Shown here: positions 1-12,200 of the stretch, piece after piece
How the letters are laid out: each line of letters begins with the position of its first letter
Numbering within the stretch: the first letter of the stretch is position 1
Source: Clavaria fumosa
Taxonomy: Eukaryota; Basidiomycota; Agaricomycetes; Agaricales; Clavariaceae
Length of the DNA: 64,000 bases
Direction: 5' to 3'
Assembly: GCA_951802425.1 (NCBI GenBank)
Contig: OX637801.1
Location: 2,418,001 to 2,482,000, forward strand
The notes under the pieces: model-generated
What the model was told of the DNA's origin: nothing
The model's input: only the letters and a program-made list of their open reading frames with translations
Databases searched by the model: none
Made by a program: the position numbers and the translations under genes

Positions 1-1175
1 GGACTTCGGGAATCCGCATGGGATCTGTGGATGGCGTCCAGGAACCCAAGGAAATTTCAGCCAGGGATGAGACTTCTCGAGGCTAAAAGGAGCGTAATAA
101 CGTCACCCCAGCTCCATGATATGAATGCGAATGGGATACTTACAGTTGCCCCCGTGGCATCGATAATTTGACCGATATTCGGTAACGCAGTGTCTTGTCC
201 CGCCTCCGCTAGTATTTGCTCGTACGTCTTGTGCTCCGCCTTTACCTTGACTTTTCTTGGTTTCTTCCAGGCATCAGACCGCTCCGGCTTGACCACACCC
301 GGTTTTTTGCCCTTTCGTGCGCGACCGTCGTCGTCATCCTCGACAGCCTCGCCCCTCCGTCTCGCCTCCGCTTTTGCCTGCTCAGTTCTCTCTCTGAAGC
401 CCTTGAACGCGAGACCCATCTTCTGCGGACGCAACTTGTTCTCTACTGGCGCGACTATGCCTTCCCCAGTGGCGCCCAGCCCAGTACCAGCTTCCCATCC
501 CATCTTGGCGAGCATACGCGCTCCAAACGTTCCAGAGAGTTTGCTGAAATGAAGATTCTCCGCCGCAGAGAGCGGGGTGGCCGGACGGCCGGACGATGAT
601 GAATTTCGTATGAAAGCGCGTTGAGCATGGGCGCCGCCGAAGGCGGTTGGTAGGCTGTCGGATCCCGCAGGGGCGGGGGAGGGCGATGCAGAGAAACCAG
701 TTGTCGAAGCAGAGACCTCCTCGGTCGAGGACTGGTGATCTGCGTCAATCGCATCCCCAATGTCCACGCGCTCGCCAGAAACGAAGGCAGTTGGTAGGCT
801 GTCGGATCCCGCAGGGGCGGGGGAGGGCGATGCAGAGAAACCAGTTGTCGAAGCAGAGACCTCCTCGGTCGAGGACTGGTGATCTGCGTCAATCGCATCC
901 CCAATGTCCACGCGCTCGCCAGAAACGAACTGAGGCGCCTTTGCCCAATCTCGACTCCTTTTGGGTCGGCTCGAGTTTTGGTCCTCATCTTCGTCTCCGA
1001 ACACACCGTATAAAGCGTCCTCTTTGCCGTTTCGCTTCCTGCGTTTGCGTTGGTATGGGTCATCAAAAAGGGCGCGTTCTTCTCGAGCATCTGGATCGAG
1101 GTCCACATCTTCGACGTCTGAACCTATTGAGGAGTCTGAGTCATCCTCAAGAAGACCCCCTTTTCTGCGTGGCAT
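1..1175 (-). CDS. TFIP11/Spp382-type G-patch splicing factor, 3' end outside window
   Basis: Homologue of tuftelin-interacting protein 11 (yeast Spp382/Ntr1), which works with the DEAH helicase Prp43 in spliceosome disassembly in the nucleus. The acidic, basic-patch N-terminus begins MPRRKGGLLEDDSD. A G-patch (FGARMLAKMGWEAGTGLG and the GEGIVAPVENKLRPQ stretch) lies near residues 215-250, followed by the family segment KMGLAFKGFRERTEQ. Exon 1 is 1175-144. A 61-nt GT-AG intron occupies 143-83, and exon 2 (82 to the edge) reads in frame into a stretch containing LGSWTPSTDP, typical of the family just after the G-patch region. The gene runs off the left edge, so only the N-terminal part is seen. 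The N-terminus carries an in-frame tandem duplication, listed separately. Confidence 0.88.
639..926. repeat. 144-bp in-frame tandem duplication in the TFIP11-like gene
   Basis: Two head-to-tail copies of 144 bp (about 639-782 and 783-926) differ at about one base near the start of the unit. Each encodes 48 residues of the disordered region between the acidic N-terminus and the G-patch (VSGERVDIGD to SDSLPTAF). The near-identity implies a recent event or an assembly artefact. The reading frame is kept. Confidence 0.93.
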
Positions 1176-1264
1176 GCGAGTGTTGGTCTGAAGTACTGAA
1201 CTCTGAAGTGCTGAATGTTGAGCACATGACCCAACACTTTGATATAAAAAAAGACAAAAACAAA

Positions 1265-1348
1265 GGGCCTGACCGGGAATTGAACCCGGGACCTCCTCGA
1301 ATTCAGGGTTAACCCTAACAAGGAATCATACTACTAGACCATCAGGCC
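1265..1348 (-). tRNA. tRNA-Pro (anticodon AGG) with 12-nt intron
   Basis: The minus strand folds as a tRNA. The acceptor arm GGCCTGA pairs with TCAGGCC before discriminator C. The D-loop has GGTCTAGTAGTATGA and the T-arm has GGGTTCAATTCCC. The anticodon stem CCTTG pairs with CGAGG across an intron. The anticodon is AGG, followed by G37, then a 12-nt intron (TTAACCCTGAAT) at the usual eukaryotic site one base 3' of the anticodon. Mature length is 72 nt. The intron's CCCT can pair with the anticodon AGGG, the usual anticodon-intron interaction. The gene sits in the promoter interval between the TFIP11-like gene and RPT4. Confidence 0.95.
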
Positions 1349-1441
1349 GGTTATTTACAGTGCCACCACAGACATCGACAATGAATCAAACGTCTCGCGT
1401 CATAGCTTGCGCGGCGTCAGCAGTGGCGTTCAGCTCAAGAC

Positions 1442-3108
1442 ATGGACGCACCCTCCACATCCTCTGGAACAATGGACGAGCGACGAAGGGCTGCTCTGCA
1501 AAGTTACCGTGACGTGTGTATTCACTGTTTGTGCTCTCTTACTTTCGATTTCATTTTAGTTACGCAGAAAATGGTCCAACACGAGACGATAAGTCAGAGT
1601 CTCAAGAACCGTGAGCACTTCGCTTTCAGAGACCTAGGGCCAGTTTTGATTTTATTTGTTTAGTTCGATTCTCTCTCAAGGATCTGGAGAAGGAGTATGA
1701 AAAGACAGAAGAGCACATAAAGGCCGTTCAATCCGTCGGGCAGATCATTGGCGAGGTCATGAAGCAACTTGACGATGAAAGGTGTACGTGCTTGTCTCAG
1801 AAGTCTGGAAACCTCATTAACCAACCCTTTAGTTATTGTGAAAGCCTCCTCAGGCCCACGTTACGTTGTTTCGTACCGGCCCACTCTTCCGGTTGCGAAA
1901 CTCAAAGCAGGCACACGCGTGTCGCTGGACATGACCACTTTAACCATAATGCGTATTTTACCCCGTGAAGTGGACCCTATGGTGTACAAGATGAGCTTAG
2001 AGGACCCTGGCGGCGCTTCCTTCGCCGGTATCGGCGGGTTAGGTGAACAAGTACGCGAACTGCGAGAAGTGCGTCTGCTGACCTTCACCCGGTCACTAAA
2101 CTCCTGAACCCTGTCTCCCCACAAGGTCATCGAGCTTCCCTTGCTGAGTCCAGAGCTCTTTACCCGTGTCGGTATCAAGCCACCTAAAGGCGTACTTCTG
2201 TACGGCCCGCCTGGTACAGGAAAGACGCTCCTCGCACGTGCCGTTGCCGCGACGCTGCAAACCAATTTTCTCAAAGTCGTCTCCTCCGCCATCGTAGACA
2301 AGTACATTGGAGAGAGCGCTCGCGTGGTCCGCGAGATGTTCGGCTACGCACGCGACCACGAGCCTTGCGTTATTTTCATGGACGAGATCGACGCCATTGG
2401 CGGACGTCGCTTCTCCGAGGGTACCAGTGCCGATCGCGAGATCCAGCGGACGCTTATGGAGGTATGGACCCCTTTCGCTGTTGTCTTAACAAATGCGTCA
2501 TGCTCAAATAAGTGTACCGACAGCTCCTGAATCAAATGGACGGCTTCGACTCGCTCGGGCAGACAAAACTTATCATGGCCACGAACCGGCCAGACACGCT
2601 CGACCCAGCGTTGCTCCGCCCTGGCCGCCTCGATCGCAAGATTGAAATTCCGTTGCCGAATGAGCAGGCTCGGCTTGAGATTCTCAAAATCCACGCTGCA
2701 CCAGTGAACAAGGGAGGTGACATTGACTATGAGGCCATCGTCAAGGTGCGATGCGGGTTCACGCTGCTTTTTCGTACCGTCACTTAATTACATGAGGGGA
2801 CAGCTTTCGGACGGCTTCAATGGCGCAGACCTGCGAAATGTCGTTACAGAGGCTGGCATGTTTGCTATTCGTGACGACAGGCATGTTTACTCAGTGCCCT
2901 GATAGTATCGACCGCTCATCATGCACATACAGAGAATACATCAGGCAAGAAGACCTCACCAAGGCCGCGCGCAAAGTAGGCGAAGCTAAGAAACATGAAA
3001 GTTCGTGGTTTTCTCGACGCCGGAATATGCCTTGTTGATTTTTCTTCCGTTTTCGCAGCCAAGATGGAATATTCAGCGTCCATGAATTCCAAACGTAACG
3101 AGGGCTAA
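1442..3108 (+). CDS. RPT4: 26S proteasome regulatory ATPase Rpt4 (PSMC6)
   Basis: AAA ATPase subunit of the 19S proteasome base, which unfolds ubiquitinated substrates. Nine exons are read: 1442-1513, 1568-1610, 1664-1783, 1833-2068, 2126-2461, 2524-2745, 2804-2880, 2933-3000 and 3059-3108, giving 407 residues, normal for Rpt4. Visible features are the N-terminal coiled coil ([18 protein letters not shown]), the OB-domain segment [17 protein letters not shown], Walker A GPPGTGKT, Walker [13 protein letters not shown], the [18 protein letters not shown] sensor/arginine-finger region and the C-terminal [15 protein letters not shown]. The end of exon 1 is uncertain; a second splice pair (1517/1560) also keeps frame. 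Intron 7 (2881-2932) has a GC donor. The gene converges on SEC1. Confidence 0.93.
2881..2932 (+). other. GC-AG intron in RPT4
   Basis: The exon ends GACGACAG and the intron begins GCATGT and ends ATACAG, 52 nt. The join restores an arginine codon and gives [15 protein letters not shown], the conserved Rpt4 C-terminal domain. No GT donor in the interval gives the right phase. Confidence 0.8.
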
Positions 3109-3317
3109 TTTTGACTATATATGTTGTCGTTCGCGGTCCGAGTCGGGCTGTTTTCTCTCATGGGGATGAATTTGCATGGCATTGTCTGGATTACATGGCT
3201 GTGTCGAGCGGCTCGATGACGGAAAATTAATCATTTGCCGACCCGCATGTCCGCGAATGCGGCCGAAACAGAACGCAGAGATAATGATATACCATTGTCC
3301 AAAGACCTTTTGTTTTT

Positions 3318-6300
3318 TCAGAACTTGTACCACTTCTTTTTCTTCTCCTTATCCTCCTTCGCGGAACCATGAGACACAGCAGACCCCGCAGAGTGGGTTG
3401 GCGACATGCCCGGCGAAGGTGGAGGTCTCCGACCACTTTGTGGAGGTGCGAGAGCTTGCAGTGCCGGTCGCGGTCGTCGCGGGGCGTCGCGGGTGAAATA
3501 TTTCTCCTCGTAGTAATCCTGGTACGACCGCGCTTCCCTCGGGTCGCGCAAACCGTTCGGGAGGGAGTCCGAGCCGACCCCACCGAGTTCGAGGGACTTG
3601 AGGTCCTCAATGAATCCCTTCGGCGTAAACGTATGCGTGGAGCCTGCCCATCGACGCATCCAATGAAGATTAGACCTCGCGGCGAGTATATATGAGGAAG
3701 TTCGTCGCACCAATGAAGACATCTTTATTCAGCGAATTTGAGAGGTTGTAAACCTCCCGCGTTTCCGAATAAGTCATACCACCAAGGACAAACACTATTA
3801 TGCGCTGTCGGATCTCGGTCGTTTGCCCACCCGCACGAGCGTCACGATGCCACGCCGGTTTCTGGCTACGCAACGACGTGGTCGGCACAACCGCAGCGCG
3901 CGCAGATGGTGTAGGAGTAGGTGGCGCGTCTTTCACATATGGAAAGACCGTCTGGTCCAGCTTTCTAGCCGCATGATCCTGTACAGGAGCCGTTCATTTC
4001 GTAAATGCAGGTCGGAACCACATTCATGCTATGCCCACCTCAATGATGGTTTTCAACATCGGCCGGTAACGAGACAGCTCGTATTCGTCGTCATTCTTGA
4101 CTTTCTGCTTGAGTTTCTTGCGAGTATCTTTATCTGCCGCACTCTTTATTGTCATTAAGCGTGGGGACGGATGGCGCAACGGACACAACGTACTCTGCTA
4201 ATCCGGACCCCAAGAAGCGGCAACGCGTTGATTGCGTCCTGTTCATTCATTGAGAGTCGGGCATGCTGATATAGTCGTCTGCGGTCCTCGTCCGGAACAC
4301 CGTCTCTGTGCTGGATATATAGAGACACGATTCGAACTTTGTTCGTGCTTCTGTACGGGAAGTCAGTTGGACCAGAGCGCATCGCAATGCGGGAAAGCCA
4401 TGCGTTATATCTCGGCTGTCGAGAAGAGGCACCATTTCTTCCACGATATTCTTCGGGGTCTTCCCTTCGGCCGTTGTTCCTGTTGCACAGCACTGCAGGA
4501 GGGAGTTGAGGAGTGCGTGTAACATGGACGGCACGCTCAAATACCTGCTCAACATTAGCCACGAGAGGTAACTTGTCCCGTTCAAATATGCTCATACATT
4601 CTTGCGCCATGTTCAAATGTAGCGAGAACTAGTCACGTAATCCAGTGAGAAGGTTCGAAATCAGTGTTGGACTAGCTACACTCGTACCTTCTCTCGCATT
4701 TCTCGGAACTGGGGTAAACTGGCGAGCATGTCTTTCATGTCGTTCAGGCTGGCCGCCCCTTTCCTGATGTCACGCCATGGTCAACATCCAGTCGCTGCTG
4801 CTCCATTAGATTTGCGTAACATACCCCTGAAACCCCGCGTTATCCTGCATAAACTTATTGAAGTCCACCATGAGTTTGTCAATCGCCTCACGCATGTGCA
4901 TGTGCCGAAGTTCACTCCAGACGGTGTCAGAATCGGACAGAACCATCGATTGGTCCTCGTAGGCACCAACGGATGATTGGAATTTGTATCTGTGTTTCAC
5001 AAAACATGGGTGTAAATTAAAGCGAACATATAATGAACTCCGCAACCCACGAGTATTTCGTGCCATCATGGATGGGAAGTAAATCGTTGGCCATCGCTTG
5101 GTATGTAAATTCGTGGATGAAGGGTGCCATCATATCCATGCTTCGATCAGTGATAAGCAAAGTACCCCGCGGTCGGGGTGGATCGGAGGGTTTCTGTGAT
5201 CATTTAACATTTGAGATCCTTCGTACCCTCCCTCCGAAGAGTAAGGGAAAGAGCGAAGCCAAAGGGGCAAAAAGGAAGGCGGATCAAATCTTACCGGATA
5301 GTCAGGGTTGGCTTTCTTGTGCTCCTCCAAGTTAGCCTGCACCATAAAGGCCAACAACTTCGTGGCGAAGTCTGCCTCGGCTGACTCATACGCTCTGGCC
5401 TCGGCCCCACGCGCGAGGTTAGATCGCCAACGGGTGCTGTTCTCAGACGGAGGTGGCGGACTAGTCTGGTCGTTTGGTTTGAGGGGGCCCAGCGGCAGGT
5501 GGTGTGATGGCAAGTAATAACGAATGAACGGAAATTCGTCCAGGGAGATGCAGACATCCGTGATCTAAAGAAGACTTGATGTGAGTTTTGACGTCATATC
5601 TAAAGAGGCAATACTGCCATGCCAATGGGAACTTTCTTTCACATGAGACTCACGCATTTAGCCACAAACATAAGATCCTCCTCCAACCGCCGACGTGAAC
5701 CTTTGAAGGCTGCCTCCGAACGAGGAGGGCTATAGAGACTAAAGAACAAAGCAGGTGTGCGCAACGAGAACGTCTGCGCCTCGAGAGCTGACGAAATGGA
5801 AGTTATTCAGACAAAAGCACCTTTGCGCGATTGAAGATCAAAGAGACCAACCCCAAAAATTGACGAACAGCTCCTGTAATCCCTTTAAGAAGGGTTCCGC
5901 CGGCGACGCGGTCAGTTTCTTGAACAGCGGATCACATAATCCTTAGCAGGGATAACAGAACCATCGCCCATCAGCATTTTCTCTTCATATTTGAGGGGGC
6001 GGAATGTCTTGCCGACTGACCTTGCACATAAACAAGATGTGCACCCGCATACATCGGTGACCCAACCGAGAAATCGCGGATGACGCGGTCGATGTTCTGA
6101 GCGGTGGGCATGAGAAGATAGAGCGCCTCCCGCTGCGGCTGAGGTTCGCGGTCATCCGTGATCAACTCAATTTCTCGAGGCGCCGATGAGTCGCGAAGTG
6201 CAAACGGAGTAAAAAGGCGTAGCATACGGGTCACATTCTCCTTCAATATTTCAGTCTCCTTGAGCACGGCGTTCAGCAGCTTCTGCGAGTGCTCGTCCAC

Positions 6301-6481
6301 CACTAGGACCTTCCATTGGCCTGCGGGGCTCACGGATTGGAGGAGGGTGAGGAACTCTGCGATTTGCGACAGAACGCACGACTTGGGTCAGAATCGAAGG
6401 AAGCCCACTGCGCCATGGATTGGCTACACATTGAAATCGCTGTGACTTACTCGAGCGAATGATGTTGATGAGTGAGGACAT
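3318..6481 (-). CDS. SEC1: Sec1 (SM protein) for exocytic SNAREs
   Basis: Sec1/Munc18 protein that binds syntaxin/SNARE complexes at the plasma membrane during exocytosis. It starts [10 protein letters not shown] at 6481. Family landmarks in order: [158 protein letters not shown], and last [19 protein letters not shown]. It has many short introns; one (4351-4403) is GC-AG. The C-terminal tail is proline-rich then Lys-rich ([12 protein letters not shown]). Exon borders in 4.6-6.3 kb were read only roughly. It converges on RPT4, with about 200 bp between stops. Confidence 0.9.
4351..4403 (-). other. GC-AG intron in SEC1
   Basis: On the minus strand an exon ends GATATAAC, followed by GCATGG and, 53 nt on, CGTACAG. 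Joining them gives [18 protein letters not shown] in frame, matching the Sec1 family. Without it the two conserved halves are in different frames, and no GT donor gives an intron of workable length. Confidence 0.7.
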
Positions 6482-6692
6482 GAGTCAACATGCGCTCACT
6501 TCGAAGTTCCGCTCTCACGACCGGCGCTCAGTCACTGGCACGCGATGTTCTCGGCGAAACAACGCGGAGTAATTCGAACTCATATACCACTCCTTGAATG
6601 CAAAAAGTTGAACCATAATGAAAACAGGTGTTCTACTGTCACTCTCAAATTTCATACTACCAAGTCCGTATCATCCATCATGACTTCTGACT

Positions 6693-8711
6693 TCAAGCCA
6701 AGAAGAACCCGCCAAAGGCAAGCACAGCCGCCAGCATCGTTAGCAGCCAGTGACTACTGGAGCCAGCACAAGCGCCAGACTTGTGGGGAGGGGGGAAGGT
6801 TGTGTTTTGGTTGCTCTCGACATAGAGATTCGAAGTGGGAATCTTCGAGCACTGGCCGATAGGTTTCAACTAAATTGCAAAGAACTTCATAAACAAGACA
6901 TGCAGCAGCACGCAGTCAAAAACGCACGGTGAAAGGCGGATTGTGTGTCTGAGCGGCATTAAGAGTGAAGCCTACAGCGAGGTCAACGGTAACCTCAAAC
7001 AAGTCGTGCTGCAGAACAATAAAACTGTCCCAACCAGGAGAGTAAGTCCAGTTGACGAAGAATGTGTGGACGCCTACCCCGTTGACAGTTCAGAAGCATT
7101 TCCAAGAATAGCCTGGAAGGTGTTGAAACTGTCTATGCCAGTGACGATACCACCAGCGACCTTCCAATCTGGGCATAATCGTGACGGGCATGCTCTGCAG
7201 ATTGAAGACACAGACTTACCATTAGTATCGAATTGATAAGTAGACTTCACACCCGGTGGAGTTGGCGGACGAGTCCAAAGGATCGGGACGAGCCCCATCG
7301 CGAGAGAGATAGCTCTGACACGATCGTCTTTGGCCAAGTCAACAAGAGGGTCTCAACGTTTTAAGGCATGATCGAAACGTACCGATATCACCGTAAGGCG
7401 GGCGCATCGTAGTTGGGGTCACACCAAGGACATCCTTGATAGCTTTTCTTGTCCATCCAAGTTCGGCTACGACTTGCTCTGTGGTGAGTGACGTCAAGGG
7501 CTGTATTCACATTAAGCAAAGAGTCAAGGAAGGACGACATTGTCCTACGTGATGTGACCATGTATGGACACTGATCTCGTGACCAGCCATGTACTCCTCG
7601 ATGAGGACATTAGAGCGCTCAATTACACGAGATCCAACGACGAAGAACGTTGCTGTGGCTTAATATTAGCTTGTGGAGAAAGAGGCAGAGCCATTACGCA
7701 CCCAAAAGGTTGGACTGTGTAAGATAGTTCAAGAGGTATCTAATATAACCATGAGCCCCAGGCCTTTCATGGCACTAGAAATTTAACAAACTGGGCTGTA
7801 ATATGAATGAGCATCTGAATAGAATAAAAAAAGGTGGGGAGGCTTACTATATTTCGATGGACCGTCATCAAAACTGCGAAAACCCTCGAGGCATGATCAT
7901 GACATCAACGAGGTGCTAAGCCTCACCTGACTCCCCACGTGAACGGGTCGGGGCAAGCGGTGATGTCTGTGTCTCGAGTATATCCGCCGCACGTCCACCA
8001 TCCGTTATTAGCGGCCTGGTCAGCAGCGCCGGGGTCCAGCGTACAAGAGCCATTAATCGTGGGACGTATGTCAGGAATAACGAAGCCATCTAGTTCCTTC
8101 AACCATTCAGCTACTTCCGGAGAGTCTGAGACAAGGACCCGGTTCAGAATTCGCCTAAAAACAGTCGATAATATTATACCTGTAGGGGGTACTATGTCCT
8201 GCGTCGGCCAATCTCCTGGTCTGAAAACGACTATGTCGAGAGGGTCAATGACGTCTGCGGGGCGCCAAAAAAACTCACATTGAGTCGGGAGTGGGGGTGC
8301 ACCGTCGACAGGGGGCAGAGCGCCAGGGGGAAACGTAGCCGTGACGGGAGTGGTTGCCCTGGTAGGCATGCCAGAGGTTAAGCCGGAGAGGGGGGGAATA
8401 CCGGTGCCAGTGGCGAGAGGTGGCGGTCCGGTCGTGGTGGGGCTAGTCGTAGTAGCGGTGCCAGTTGTTAAGCCTGTGCTCGCGGTCCTTGCGCCTGTAG
8501 CGGTCGTAGGGCCAGTTCCCCTTGCGCCAGTGTTTGTGGAACCAGTAGCTGTTGGATTATTTATTGAGGGACTAGTAGCTGCACCAGAAGGCGTTGTGCT
8601 GGTAGTGGTCAACAAGGCTTGACGTCTGTGCACATGTCTTACTTGATGTGCTTGGTGTGCATTGACGGACGCGATGAGCGCGAAAAGAGCGGCTAGACTG
8701 TGCAGTCTCAT
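6693..8711 (-). CDS. Chitin deacetylase (polysaccharide deacetylase, CE4), GPI-anchored
   Basis: Secreted enzyme that turns wall chitin into chitosan. The first exon encodes a signal peptide (MRLHSLAALFALIASVNA) and a long Thr/Ser/Pro/Gly linker likely to be O-glycosylated. Later exons give the CE4 motifs in order: SFDDGPS (catalytic base and metal Asp), HTWSH (metal His pair), MRPPYGD, the FDTNDWK region, and IVLQHDL near the end. Introns are visible at each border, for example TNG|TAAG rejoining as TND-WK. The C-terminus, S-G-A-C-A-G-S-S-S then a hydrophobic tail ending GGFFLA, looks like a GPI signal. The start was chosen at the signal peptide although an in-frame Met exists at 8864. Not assigned to a numbered CDA paralogue. 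Confidence 0.88.
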
Positions 8712-9208
8712 AGACGGAAGTGAGTGTAAAAACGAGAGGACGGCGCTTTCAAGCACGGCCGTTTGAGTTGGAACGGAATGAAGGAAAGTATAGCAACGAG
8801 CGTCGCGCGGTACGCGGTGATAAGAAGAAGAAATACGAGGCACTTTTTTAGTCCCGCGAGTCACGCGACTTGGACGTGTGGACGGAAAATACCGAGGAAA
8901 CTCGGCGTACTGTACAAGGTGGTGTGCAGATTAGAATACATGCAGAGTGCTATAGATATACTGGATGCTACTGCGGTCGAGGCGTATGAGTGATGGAATA
9001 GCAGACAGAAAACATTCTCGAGTGACAACAACCAACTATACATACGTCTGACGCACCCAAACAAAAAAAAATGATGCATGAAAAGCGAATAAGATGTACC
9101 ATCCCGCCCAACCATCGCAACATCAGAGAAAGCCTCCCGTCTCACATGGCCAGTCCGCGTCCGGAGGAAAACAAGCAACGCGCGGAATTGTAAAAGAATA
9201 GGAAGAGA

Positions 9209-12200
9209 TCATGGCTTCGCCCGCAGCGTCATAACCCGATCGTCGGACACCATCAGAATCTCGTCTCGGCAAGGGGCCGGCGTGCGGAACCCTGGGTGTC
9301 TATTGGGAAAACCACTGTGTGGTGACGCCGGCGGCGGTTGCAAGGGTTGGCCATGACCAACGGGGTAGCCACCATACTGGACAGGACCCGGGGGGGCGTA
9401 ATTATTGTAGCCGAACACATGTTGAGGTTGAGGGGGTGGCACCAGCCCATTCATCGTGGACGGCTGCGTGTCGGCGAAGAGGAGTCGCAAGTTGTTACCT
9501 TGAATAATCTGCGACAACATTCCAGTCTCGACGTGCCGGATCTCAACAAAGGTCGGTTCGAAAGCAAGGACGTAAGGATAATGAAACCCTAGGGCAATCC
9601 ATAATCAATCCTTCCTGCAGGGGGGAGAAGAGGGCGACTCACCGAAGCCAGTCGGGGAACCTTCCCAATGAACCATGAATTCCTTCCTCGACCGCCACCC
9701 ATTCCTATCAATGTAGAAAGCGTATTCTGAGGTAGGGGATTCAGTATTGCGGACGGCTCACATCAAATCCGAACGAACCATCATAACAGAGAAGAAATTC
9801 GTTAGCTATCCGATAGATGGCCATCGGCCGTAGATTCTCCTTTTTCTTAACGAAATCGAGCGATTCATCCGAAGGGTCTAACAAACCCTGCGTGTCCAGA
9901 CTCTCAAGGTCAACAATCTCAAACCCTTTTGCATTGCCGACGCATAATTTGGTCTTTAAGAAATGCAGAGAGCTCGACTCGAGAGGGATGTAGAATTCCT
10001 GACCCATCCCCAAATTTTGTCTCAGCGGAAGCAGAAAGAAGCACAGGTTAATCCAAATGACACACGTACCCGGAAGAACTTGAGTGTATCATTTCCTCCT
10101 TGCAGAAGCTTCTTAAAGGTAGGCTTCGCTCTTCCTCGCACATGCTGGTCTATTGGCTCGAGGGCCTTGATAGTGCTCGACAATGGGGATGACTTGACGA
10201 TGCAAACCAACGTCCTGCCTAGACAGATCCCAACCTTGAAGAACGTAGTGTGTGAAGATATCCTCTTCGCACGCTTGAGCCCGGCCATCGGATCATTGGG
10301 GTTGAGGGCTTCAAGTGGGAATGTGATGACTTGCCGTTCTGCAATGTTGAGATATTAGTCCTACATCCCATCTATAACCCACAAATGTCCCTACCCGAAA
10401 GCACTATCAAGAGACGGTACGCCTCTAGCACGTCGACTTGGGAGACATCGAGCAAGCTCAGCACCTTGACGGGATCCCGAGTTGGATCTCTCAAATCTGA
10501 AATATACACCCCGTCGTCCGTGCCGTACACGACCCTTCGCGCGCCTGCTAACGGAAGGACTCAATCTCAATCCACAGAAACGTTCGCGTAGCCAGAATAC
10601 GTACCAAACGGTGCTGCACAGTTGACCTTGTTGCCGCCAACGAAGAATCCTTCGCTGACGGTCACGCTTTCAAAGACGGCACTTCGTTCTCTCAAGAGCT
10701 CCTGCTGCTTCTGTATGTGCTCCACCCACTTTCTCTGGCTCACATATGTGCTTGCCCAAAGCACGATTTGGTATGCCTTCCGCCCCAAATGCCGAAACTC
10801 GATGGAGTACCCTCTACTGTCACTCTTGACGTTCGGCACAACGGCAGGCAGGACCGGCAGCCCTCTTGTCAGTGAATTGCGCCGTATGATAGACTTGTGC
10901 GTTCGCCCACTGCCTCGACTCGGATTCGGAGCAAACTCATCTGGTGCAATGATCTGTAGCAACTCGATTGGAATGGGCTGCCGGATCAGGAAAACACACG
11001 AGTCAGCAATAGGGGGGAGAAGCCCGAGATTGAACTCACCCGACGATAGACTCTGAGTTGATTTTGCTTGCTCTTCTGTTTGACTACGAGCAAGGCGTGA
11101 TCAAAAAGATAGACTAGTAAGTCTTCTCCTTGTCCACCACGCTTCATCAATGACCCTTTGTAAATTAACTCTCTACCTTCCTCTTGCAGAAGCAAATCCT
11201 GAAATCCTCGGACATGTATTCAATTTCCCACATCGGGGAAACGCCATCACTCACCACCGTGTCCTCGGGTTTGATAAACACCAACTGCTGACTCACCTGC
11301 AGAAGATTGAACCTATTCTCCGCCTTGCCAGTTTCCGTGTTGACTTTCGCCAAGAACTCTCTGACGAGTGTAATGACTTGCGGTAACAGCTTCTTGTCTG
11401 GGTTGTCGTCCGGCGTGCTCTTCAACACAGCTTCGAGTAGAAGCGGGTACCGCGCCAAACGCGTTGTCGGTTTAGTTAAGTATCCGTTGAGCTCTAGTTT
11501 GCGTGACTCTGGCATTCGCTCTGTCGACTGTGTTACGAGTAGAGTATCGAATTAACGCCCAAGTCAAAAGGAAGAACAAAAATGATCGTGTTACCTCCAC
11601 AAACGCCGCAAACGCAGGATTCTGTCTCTTTTCATCCTCAAACTGGAACTTTCCGTACAACTGATGCGCGCCGTAGGTGACAAAGGGCTCGAAGTGAGGT
11701 ACATACTCTAGAAGAATATCGCCTATCTTCTCCACGACGGCATAGCTTTTCTGACGTTTGTTTAGCGCTTCTCGTAGGCGCGTGTTGACGGCGATGACCT
11801 CATGGACGTTCCAGAAGACTTGGGAGATGAAATCGATGCGTCTCTCTGTGGGTATGACATCGGCATCCTTGAGTGGGTTTATCCAAGACTAAAGAGGGTG
11901 TCAGCATTTGCTGCTGTACAGGAGCGCGGAGGAAAGCGCACGTTTTGAAGATATTCCATATCTCGCACAAAGTCCCGCTCAGTATATATGACCTCATTGA
12001 TAGCTTCTTGACGTCTTTTTTCCAAGTCGGAAACGCTGTTCACAATTTCTTGGGGTACCGAGTGTATCCACAAGGTGCCCGGTTCCTTTAACTGCACCAT
12101 TTCAGGGCGGAAGATAATGTAGACAAAATGAAACGCATACCACGAAGTCACCGAGACTCTCTCTACTGATCTCTTTCTTGAGTCCGGGTTGAGGCTTCAT

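Noticed and set aside
647..1312. Plus-strand frame of 221 codons with a repeated segment
   Set aside because: Antisense of the duplicated part of the TFIP11-like gene and of the tRNA.
4351..4403. Frameshift in SEC1
   Set aside because: A GC-AG intron explains the change of frame and restores conserved residues, so a mutation is not needed.
8341..8622. Val/Gly/Pro-rich frame on the plus strand
   Set aside because: Antisense of the Thr/Pro-rich linker of chitin deacetylase.
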